Shown here in pieces: positions 1 to 3,357 of a stretch of 8,217 bases of DNA. Position 1 is the stretch's first letter. Each line of letters opens with the position of its first letter. Origin of the DNA: Patescibacteria group bacterium. Lineage in GTDB: Bacteria > Patescibacteriota > Minisyncoccia > Minisyncoccales > GWA2-46-15. Where the stretch lies: assembly GCA_018895125.1 (NCBI GenBank), contig JAHIOR010000011.1, forward strand, positions 1 to 8,217. Direction: 5' to 3'. The position numbers and the translations under genes are program-made. The notes under the pieces are model-generated. The model searched no databases. It saw only the letters and a program-made list of their open reading frames with translations, and had not been told where the DNA came from.

Positions 1-6
1 AAGGGG

Positions 7-39
7 TTGTTTCGAAACTTGCGAGAAGTTTCGAAACAA
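7..39. repeat. 14-bp perfect inverted repeat in a leftward leader
   Basis: Arms 7-20 (TTGTTTCGAAACTT) and 26-39 are perfect reverse complements around a 5-nt spacer GCGAG. Each arm contains the 10-bp palindrome GTTTCGAAAC, so the element can be read as one long hairpin in RNA or as two dyad operators in DNA. It lies about 75-105 nt downstream of the predicted start of the leftward promoter at 119-147, hence in that transcript's leader. No U-tract follows on either strand, so it is not an ordinary intrinsic terminator. Function unknown; an operator or leader hairpin is inferred. Confidence 0.6.
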
Positions 40-118
40 AAACAGGAAGACGATTCCTGCAATCTTCGTCTTTTAACCTATGTTTCAATTTTATCCTTCC
101 ATATTTCTTTTGAAAGTT

Positions 119-147
119 ATCTTATCTGCCTAGCTGTATTCTGTCAA
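119..147 (-). promoter_or_regulatory. sigma70-type promoter, leftward out of the window
   Basis: On the minus strand a perfect -35 TTGACA (147-142) and a -10 TAAGAT (124-119) are separated by 17 bp. Transcription would begin near 112 and run off the left edge. The leader holds a short hairpin (AGGAA at 44-48 with TTCCT at 54-58) and the inverted repeat at 7-39. The gene it serves is outside the window. Confidence 0.6.
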
Positions 148-189
148 GAAAGAGACAGTTCGTCAAGTCCCCACGAGGGTTTAGGAAAA

Positions 190-222
190 TAAAAACGCTT
201 CCTGATTTATTCACGCGTTTTC
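190..222 (-). terminator. Rho-independent terminator of a short leftward unit
   Basis: On the minus strand the stem AAAACGC (221-215) pairs with GCGTTTT (198-192) across a 16-nt loop, and the transcript continues into a T-rich run (TTTTTATTTT). The stem is short and the loop long, so efficiency is uncertain. It closes the unit that starts at the promoter 307-334. Confidence 0.45.
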
Positions 223-240
223 AGTCATTTCTTATGTTTT

Positions 241-276
241 CTAGCCGCCACCGCTGCTGCCGTCGCCTCTGATCAT
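241..276 (-). CDS. possible 11-aa Gly-rich peptide (MIRGDGSSGGG) or part of a small RNA
   Basis: A tiny ORF, ATG at 276 to TAG at 241-243, encodes MIRGDGSSGGG. Its codons (GGC GAC GGC AGC AGC GGT GGC GGC) are strikingly GC-rich against an AT-rich background. It lies about 25 nt downstream of the predicted start of its own promoter (307-334) and ahead of a terminator (190-222), giving a transcript of about 110 nt. No Shine-Dalgarno is visible, but few genes here have one. It could instead be the remnant of the C-terminus of a decayed gene (an in-frame TGA lies 11 codons upstream), or a small RNA with no coding role. I do not recognise a family. Confidence 0.3.
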   Translation of the reverse strand: MIRGDGSSGGG

Positions 277-306
277 ATTTTTGTCTTTAACTTCTAATCA
301 TTTACC

Positions 307-334
307 ATTTTAATAGATTAGCTTTCTTTGTCAA
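307..334 (-). promoter_or_regulatory. sigma70-type promoter of a small leftward unit
   Basis: On the minus strand a perfect -35 TTGACA (334-329) and -10 TAAAAT (312-307) have a 16-bp spacer. The start site would be near 300. The only downstream content before the terminator at 190-222 is the 11-codon ORF at 241-276. The stretch 335-414, between this promoter and the preceding terminator, shows no gene. Confidence 0.6.
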
Positions 335-414
335 CTATTTGTCCATTGTGTAATGCAAGAGCCAATCCTTTTTGCCTTTGTCTTGGCAGAGGTGTAAAGC
401 GATAATTTTAAGAC

Positions 415-455
415 AAAAACAAAAATCCCCGAGCCTCTGTGTTGCAGGCTCGGGG
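415..455 (-). terminator. strong intrinsic terminator of the pseudoknotted RNA
   Basis: On the minus strand CCCCGAGCCT (455-446) pairs perfectly with AGGCTCGGGG (436-427) around a 9-nt loop, followed by ATTTTTGTTTTTG. This is the best intrinsic terminator in the window and fixes the strand of the RNA at 415-590. Confidence 0.85.
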
Positions 456-590
456 GTGTCCGATTAGTCTCCTGAAAGTGCGGACACTTCGCTTTCAAGA
501 TATCCCTGTTTTCCCTCGCAAGACCGGGAAACGTCTTTTGCGAGGACCCAGCTGTTACCCTTCTGCGAGAGTCCGCTGGGCGACTCTAGT
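415..590 (-). ncRNA. structured RNA with two predicted H-type pseudoknots, family not recognised
   Basis: This leftward RNA of about 170 nt has its own promoter (597-625) and terminator. Listed 5' to 3' on the minus strand. Pseudoknot 1: AGAGTC (587-582) pairs with GACTCT (573-568), and the loop bases CCCAGC (580-575) pair with GCTGGG (552-547). Next a hairpin: CCTCGCAA (545-538) with TTGCGAGG (521-514). Pseudoknot 2: TGAAAG (497-492) with CTTTCA (478-473), while loop GTGTCC (487-482) pairs with GGACAC (461-456). The last helix directly abuts the 10-bp terminator stem (455-446 with 436-427). All helices are perfect complements of 6-10 bp. It lacks a tRNA-like end or Ala-Ala tag (tmRNA), the SRP GGAAGCAGCC-type core, and a 6S long-rod pairing of its ends. 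A standalone regulatory RNA or a terminating riboswitch-like element is possible. The folding is read by eye. Confidence 0.65.
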
Positions 591-596
591 AATTAT

Positions 597-625
597 ATTT
601 TAGCAGATAGTTTAAAACTTGTCAA
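597..625 (-). promoter_or_regulatory. strong sigma70-type promoter of the structured RNA
   Basis: On the minus strand a perfect -35 TTGACA (625-620), a 17-bp spacer and a -10 TAAAAT (602-597) predict a start near 590, just before the first pseudoknot strand. Consensus quality suggests high expression. The stretch 626-717 upstream shows no gene, only a TGTGCACA palindrome near 640 and a weak TTTTGGC/GCCAAAA pair. Confidence 0.7.
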
Positions 626-717
626 GAGCCGGCGGTAATGTGCACACACTTTTGGCGATTTTTATTTAACTTAGTTTTAGGCTTTGTTTGCCAAAAAGCA
701 ATGTTTTTCTTTTAGTT

Positions 718-757
718 CTTTCGTAAATACTCTACGATCGTGAAGTATTTACGAAAG
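718..757. repeat. 40-nt near-perfect palindrome
   Basis: Arms CTTTCGTAAATACT (718-731) and its exact reverse complement (744-757) flank a 12-nt centre that is itself largely self-complementary (ACGATCGT), with one mismatch at 732/743. It lies 5 bp before a -35-like TTGACT (762-767) and 22 bp before a short rightward ORF (779-826). No U-tract follows on either strand, so an operator or a leader hairpin is more likely than a terminator. The core TTTCG-AAA resembles the arms of the repeat at 7-39, which may be chance. Confidence 0.6.
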
Positions 758-778
758 GGTGTTGACTCCATTTTAATT

Positions 779-826
779 ATGGAAGAAATGCGTACGCGCA
801 TACGGCAGTTCTTAAAACAAATATGA
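779..826 (+). CDS. possible 15-aa basic peptide (MEEMRTRIRQFLKQI)
   Basis: A short ORF encodes a basic, potentially amphipathic helix, MEEMRTRIRQFLKQI. It lies between the 40-nt palindrome (718-757) and the palindromic terminator (835-862), an arrangement that looks like a small self-contained transcription unit. The promoter is unclear: TTGCCA (688-693) with TTTAGT (711-716) at 17 bp is a weak candidate whose start would fall inside the palindrome; TTGACT (762-767) lacks a good -10. There is no clear Shine-Dalgarno and no recognised family. Coding status is doubtful. Confidence 0.25.
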   Translation: MEEMRTRIRQFLKQI

Positions 827-834
827 TTTTTACA

Positions 835-862
835 AAAAAAAACGACGATCGTCGTTTTTTTT
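835..862. terminator. palindromic bidirectional terminator
   Basis: A perfect 28-bp palindrome has the core CGACGATCGTCG flanked by eight A on the left and eight T on the right. Either strand therefore yields a GC stem with a GATC loop followed by a run of U. It can end rightward transcripts from the 718-826 unit and leftward transcripts of tRNA-Thr and the rpsB unit. Confidence 0.8.
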
Positions 863-909
863 GTATTGGGAATTTCGCGATTAATTTTGCTGTAAGTTAA
901 GATTATGGG

Positions 910-981
910 AGCCGACAGAGGGATTTGAACCCCCGACCTACTGTTTACAAAACAGTTGCTCTACCGCTGAGCTATGTCGGC
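910..981 (-). tRNA. tRNA-Thr (anticodon UGU)
   Basis: The minus strand folds into a full 72-nt cloverleaf: acceptor GCCGACA/TGTCGGC, D arm GCTC-AGCGGTA-GAGC, anticodon arm ACTGT-TTTGTAA-ACAGT with anticodon TGT, a five-base variable region, and T arm GGGGG-TTCAAAT-CCCTC. The anticodon reads ACA and other ACN codons by wobble, and the acceptor resembles known bacterial tRNA-Thr. The bases after the discriminator U are CCCA rather than CCA, so the mature CCA is probably added by nucleotidyltransferase. The gene lies about 56 nt after the stop of the hypothetical gene on the same strand and is followed by the palindromic terminator. Confidence 0.95.
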
Positions 982-991
982 TTAGATAGGC

Positions 992-1035
992 GAGCAAAAA
1001 CAATTGCTCTTCCCGGGCGATTTGTAAATTGCCCG
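992..1035 (-). other. two hairpins between the hypothetical gene and tRNA-Thr
   Basis: Hairpin one pairs CGGGCGATTT (1014-1023) with AAATTGCCCG (1026-1035), a 10-bp stem with one G-U pair, starting two bases after the stop codon of the upstream gene. Hairpin two pairs GAGCAA (992-997) with TTGCTC (1004-1009) just ahead of the tRNA 5' end. Neither has a continuous U-tract in the leftward direction. They may protect the mRNA 3' end or separate the mRNA from the tRNA during processing; this is inference. Confidence 0.45.
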
Positions 1036-1037
1036 AG

Positions 1038-1457
1038 TTACCTCGGCAGATCTTTTTCATCTTTCTCTGTTTCTAGTTTTTCCCAGTAGTTATCGTTTTT
1101 CACCTTTTTATCCTCATCTTTCTTTTTTGCTCTAGCCCTTAGAGATTCAAGCCAGCCCGATACCCTGCTTTCTGTTCTTAAGGTAAAGATCCTTACCTTG
1201 GAGAGAATTTTTTGCAAAAGAATTTCAAAAGAGAAACCCTTTAGAAAAGGTAAGCTTTTTATTCTTTCTTTGGCGGTTTCTAAAAAGTTAGTTAAAACTC
1301 TTTTTCTAGTTTCAAAAACTGGACTAGTTTTTGGTAGATTCGCCAATAGCGGTGCTTTGCTGTAAAAAATAACCAGCATGCCAATCAGGCTGCCAAAGAA
1401 GATTGCTTTAATAATGATAGCTAAAATAAACAAGTTTGATTCTAACGAAATAAACAA
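1038..1457 (-). CDS. hypothetical single-pass membrane protein
   Basis: About 139 aa if read from the TTG at 1457. One hydrophobic segment (about residues 9-32, LFILAIIIKAIFFGSLIGML) near the N-terminus is followed by a basic, helical, charged cytoplasmic-type region ending in a Lys/Glu/Asp-rich tail. No signal-peptide cleavage site and no recognised domain. The start is uncertain: the TTG sits immediately behind an in-frame TAA (1460-1458) with no Shine-Dalgarno, and the next in-frame ATG would remove most of the membrane segment. Upstream of that TAA the frame continues to an ATG at 1517 that overlaps the tsf stop (TAATG), and this upstream piece is a diverged duplicate of the gene's own start. 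It occupies the place where pyrH usually follows tsf. Membrane location is inferred; function unknown. Confidence 0.65.
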   Translation of the reverse strand: MFISLESNLFILAIIIKAIFFGSLIGMLVIFYSKAPLLANLPKTSPVFETRKRVLTNFLETAKERIKSLPFLKGFSFEILLQKILSKVRIFTLRTESRVSGWLESLRARAKKKDEDKKVKNDNYWEKLETEKDEKDLPR

Positions 1458-1522
1458 TTATCTAAATTTGAGTTTTGCGAAAATAAGCAAGCTTGTTTCT
1501 AACAAAATCAAGATCATTATCT
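1420..1522 (-). repeat. tandem duplication of a gene-start segment (57-nt period)
   Basis: Copy A (1522-1477) and copy B (1463-1420) both begin AGATAAT on the minus strand. They share GTTAGAA-CAA-CTTG-TTATTTT-GC, with 22 of 27 bases identical in the core (1503-1477 against 1446-1420). The core offset is 57 nt, so the reading frame is kept: copy A encodes LETSLLIFA and copy B LESNLFILA. The duplicated unit includes the upstream stop plus start (TAATG in copy A, TAATTG in copy B). Confidence 0.7.
1458..1517 (-). CDS. 19-aa mini-ORF, duplicated head of the following gene
   Basis: The ATG at 1517 overlaps the tsf stop codon as TAATG, and the ORF MILILLETSLLIFAKLKFR ends at the TAA 1460-1458. The next codon is the TTG used as start of the hypothetical membrane protein, in the same frame. 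It may be a coupling mini-ORF, a hydrophobic peptide, or the true beginning of the downstream gene interrupted by a nonsense codon. The sequence similarity to the downstream N-terminus supports an origin by duplication. Confidence 0.4.
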   Translation of the reverse strand: MILILLETSLLIFAKLKFR

Positions 1523-2104
1523 TATACTTAACCGTTTGAAGTCTCTAACGACAATGTTTTCACCAAGCTTGGCAATCGCTTCAGTGATTAGTTCTTTGAT
1601 TTTTTTAGAATCGTCTTTAACCCAACTTTGTTCAAGCAAGCAAGTTTCTTGTTTGTATTTAGCCCATTTGCCTTCGATGATCTGATCAGCTATTTTCTGG
1701 TCTTTGCCAGCTTCGGCAACTTGTTCTGCATACATAGCCCTTTCTTTTCCTTTTACTTCCTCGGGAATATCCTGCTCTGAAATAAAACAAGGATTAGTCG
1801 CAGTGATATGAAGACAGAGTTCATGAGATAGATTCTGAAAGTCCTTTGATTTAGCAACAAAATCAGATTCACACCTTAGCTCAAGAACCACCCCCACTTT
1901 TTTATTAGGATGAAGGTAGGAATCAATAATTCCTTCTTTAACTTCCCTTTCTACCTTTTTTTCAGCCAGAATTTTCCCCAGTTTCTTTAATATTTCCTTA
2001 GCTTTGGGAATATCCCCCTTGGCTTCCTCAAGGGCTTTCATGCATTCTTTAACTGGCGCTGAAGTTTCTTCACGAAGCTGTTTTAATTGTTCTATATTAG
2101 CCAT
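1517..2104 (-). CDS. tsf: translation elongation factor Ts
   Basis: EF-Ts is the cytoplasmic guanine nucleotide exchange factor that regenerates EF-Tu-GTP. The 195-aa protein has the N-terminal UBA-like domain (about 3-42, with LREETSAPVKECMKALEEA), the family signature CESDFVA at 78-84 (usually TDFVA), which contacts EF-Tu, and the C-terminal GENIVVRDFKR segment (181-191). At 195 aa it is short, like the Thermus protein of about 196 aa, and has one core subdomain rather than the two of E. coli. The ATG at 2104 gives the canonical MANI start. The gene follows rpsB, as in most bacteria, but the 67-nt gap is filled by repeated copies of its own start region. Its stop overlaps a downstream ATG (TAATG). 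Confidence 0.97.
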   Translation of the reverse strand: MANIEQLKQLREETSAPVKECMKALEEAKGDIPKAKEILKKLGKILAEKKVEREVKEGIIDSYLHPNKKVGVVLELRCESDFVAKSKDFQNLSHELCLHITATNPCFISEQDIPEEVKGKERAMYAEQVAEAGKDQKIADQIIEGKWAKYKQETCLLEQSWVKDDSKKIKELITEAIAKLGENIVVRDFKRLSIR

Positions 2105-2164
2105 AATACTCTATATTAGCCATAATTATTCTATAATTAGCCATAATTACTCTATATTTGCCAT
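2085..2164 (-). repeat. four tandem copies of the tsf start region (20-bp unit)
   Basis: Reading leftward, contiguous units begin at 2164, 2144, 2123 and 2104, with unit lengths of 20, 21 and 19 nt before the fourth. The consensus is ATGGCTAATATAGAGTAATT; the fourth is the real tsf start, ATGGCTAATATAGAACAATT. Each unit therefore carries an ATG and the codons for Met-Ala-Asn. The first copy reads MANIE and stops (2147-2164). The second and third share a frame and read MANYRIIMANIEYYG, ending in a TAA inside the tsf start (2097-2144). The first copy is 60 nt upstream, in frame with tsf but closed by its own TAA. Each unit also holds TATAGA, 5-6 nt before the next ATG. Confidence 0.9.
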
Positions 2165-2171
2165 GAGATTT

Positions 2172-2912
2172 TTAAGTTTTTTTCTTCTTATCTTCGGGTT
2201 GTTCTTTCTTTGGTTCTGGTTTTGTCTGTAAGATTGCTTCTTTAATTCTGTCTAAGATATATTTAACAGATTTAATTGCGTCGTCATTGGCGGGAATCGG
2301 ATAGTCAGCTAGACCCGGATCAATATTAACGTCAGCAATGCCGATAATTTTCACATTCTTTTTCTTAGCCTCTTTTATCGCCAGCAGGTCTTTTTTCATG
2401 TCGCAGACAAAAATTACTTCAGGTATTTTTTCCATATTAACAATTCCGCCCAATCGTCTTTCTAAACCAGCCATTTCCCTATCAAATTTGGCTCTTTCTT
2501 TCTTTGTATATTTTTCCAATAAACCTTCTTGTTTTTGTTTTTGCAAGCTTTTAAGATAAGCAACCCTTTTCTTAATAGTTTCAAAGTTAGTAAAAGTTCC
2601 TCCTAACCAGCGCTCAGATACATAAGCAGAATTACAGCCTTTGGCTGTTTCTTCGACGATCTTTTTCATTTGAATCTTGGTACCAACGAAAAGAATTTTA
2701 CCGTCATTCTTAATCACTTCTTGGACGAAAGCGATAGCTTCCTTTAACTTCTCAGCTGTCTTTTCTAGATCGATAATTTGAACTCCGTTTCTAGTACCAA
2801 AGACAAAGGGCTTCATTTTAGGATGAGCAGCGGAGGTGCGATGGCCAAAGTGCATGCCAGTTTCAAGCATTTCTTTTGGATCAATATTGAGTTGTGATTC
2901 TGATTTAGACAT
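2172..2912 (-). CDS. rpsB: 30S ribosomal protein uS2
   Basis: A component of the small ribosomal subunit that assembles late on the back of the 30S particle, near uS1-binding surfaces. The 246-aa protein has the family landmarks in order: MHFGHRTSAAHPKMKPF (20-36), RNGVQIIDLEKT (41-52), ILFVGTK (73-79), ERWLGGTFTNFETI (100-113), the coiled-coil region with RLGGI (153-157), and ADVNIDPGLADYPIPANDDA (193-212), which corresponds to the DTNCDP-DYPIPGNDDA motif. The C-terminus is a Lys/Glu tail. Length matches bacterial S2. The ATG at 2912 sits only 6 nt after a predicted -10 box, so the mRNA is probably leaderless. It heads the unit rpsB-tsf-hypothetical-tRNA-Thr. Confidence 0.98.
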   Translation of the reverse strand: MSKSESQLNIDPKEMLETGMHFGHRTSAAHPKMKPFVFGTRNGVQIIDLEKTAEKLKEAIAFVQEVIKNDGKILFVGTKIQMKKIVEETAKGCNSAYVSERWLGGTFTNFETIKKRVAYLKSLQKQKQEGLLEKYTKKERAKFDREMAGLERRLGGIVNMEKIPEVIFVCDMKKDLLAIKEAKKKNVKIIGIADVNIDPGLADYPIPANDDAIKSVKYILDRIKEAILQTKPEPKKEQPEDKKKKT

Positions 2913-2918
2913 AGATAG

Positions 2919-2947
2919 AATATATCATCATTTTGTAATCAAAGCAA
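2919..2947 (-). promoter_or_regulatory. rpsB promoter, likely leaderless
   Basis: On the minus strand -35 TTGCTT (2947-2942), a 17-bp spacer and -10 TATATT (2924-2919) precede CTATCT and the rpsB ATG. A start 7 nt after the -10 would fall on the A of the ATG, giving an mRNA with essentially no 5' leader. No Shine-Dalgarno is present. Confidence 0.6.
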
Positions 2948-2954
2948 TCCCCGG

Positions 2955-2982
2955 TTGATTTTTCAAGTTATTAGTGTATTAT
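2955..2982 (+). promoter_or_regulatory. promoter of the membrane peptide-rpmE-prfA unit
   Basis: -35 TTGATT (2955-2960), a 16-bp spacer and -10 TATTAT (2977-2982) predict a start near 2989, about 18 nt before the ATG of the 27-aa membrane peptide. It is divergent from the rpsB promoter, with only 7 bp between the two -35 boxes, so the two ribosomal units could be controlled together. Confidence 0.5.
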
Positions 2983-3006
2983 AAAGAATAGTTTAAATTA
3001 AACAAC

Positions 3007-3090
3007 ATGAATAAAGCTTTAGATGTTTTTTTTCTTATAATTTTGTTAGTTTTAATTTTTTTTGCGTTTAAGGAATACGTGATTAAATAA
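3007..3090 (+). CDS. 27-aa single-span membrane peptide
   Basis: The ORF begins MNKALDVFFLIILLVLIFFA and ends FKEYVIK before TAA. One hydrophobic segment of about 15 residues (7-21) has an acidic/basic flank on the N-terminal side and a short positive tail. It follows a promoter at 2955-2982 and stands 27 nt before rpmE on the same strand. No Shine-Dalgarno is visible. There is no recognised family, and low-complexity AT-rich DNA can give such ORFs by chance. Its position between promoter and first ribosomal gene, and its clean membrane-helix profile, argue for a real microprotein or a leader peptide. Confidence 0.45.
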   Translation: MNKALDVFFLIILLVLIFFAFKEYVIK

Positions 3091-3117
3091 ATAATTCGTT
3101 TTATATCGCTACGCGCC

Positions 3118-3357
3118 ATGAAAAAGGATATCCATCCCAAGTATCATCAGGAAGTCGAGGTAAAATGCAGCTGTGGCAATGTTTTTACGATTGGTTCAGC
3201 TAAGGATTCTGTTGAAACAGAAATCTGTTCAAATTGCCATCCTTTTTATACTGGTAAAGAAAAACTCATTGATAAGGCCGGTCAAGTCCAGAAGTTTAAG
3301 GACAGATTAGCCAAAAAAAAAAATAAGCGAGAATGGATCTTAGTCGTTCTCAGATAG
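3118..3357 (+). CDS. rpmE: 50S ribosomal protein bL31, zinc-binding type, with a suspect C-terminus
   Basis: bL31 bridges the two ribosomal subunits at the central protuberance. Begins MKKDIHPKYH and carries two CxC/CxxC knuckles (C17, C19 and C37, C40) expected to bind zinc, then HPFYTGKEKLID (41-52), the family signature. The usual family length is about 65-72 aa, but this frame gives 79. The extra residues NKREWILVVLR follow an 11-A run (3313-3323) and are translated out of frame from the beginning of prfA. With 9 or 12 A the frame would end at TAA (3324-3326) as ...RLAKKK or ...RLAKKKK, the normal ending of the family. As given it overlaps prfA by 25 nt. Whether this is an assembly or read error, or real slippage, cannot be told from one sequence. 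Confidence 0.93.
   Translation: MKKDIHPKYHQEVEVKCSCGNVFTIGSAKDSVETEICSNCHPFYTGKEKLIDKAGQVQKFKDRLAKKKNKREWILVVLR

Noticed and set aside
7..39. Intrinsic terminator
   Set aside because: Neither strand has a U-tract after the stem; the minus strand continues CCCCTT.
7..192. 61-aa rightward open frame near the left edge
   Set aside because: It begins inside the inverted repeat, has no family sequence, and lies opposite a good leftward promoter; likely chance.
415..602. tmRNA, SRP RNA, 6S RNA or RNase P RNA
   Set aside because: No tRNA-like ends or Ala-Ala tag, no SRP core loop sequence, no end-to-end rod with a central bubble, and far too short for RNase P.
1458..1460. Stop-codon recoding to join the mini-ORF with the hypothetical protein
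   Set aside because: The codon is TAA, and known recoding in related lineages concerns UGA; UAA, UAG and UGA all act as stops here. A mutation or coupled start is more likely.
2085..2164. CRISPR array
   Set aside because: Units are contiguous 20-bp copies of a gene start with no spacers.
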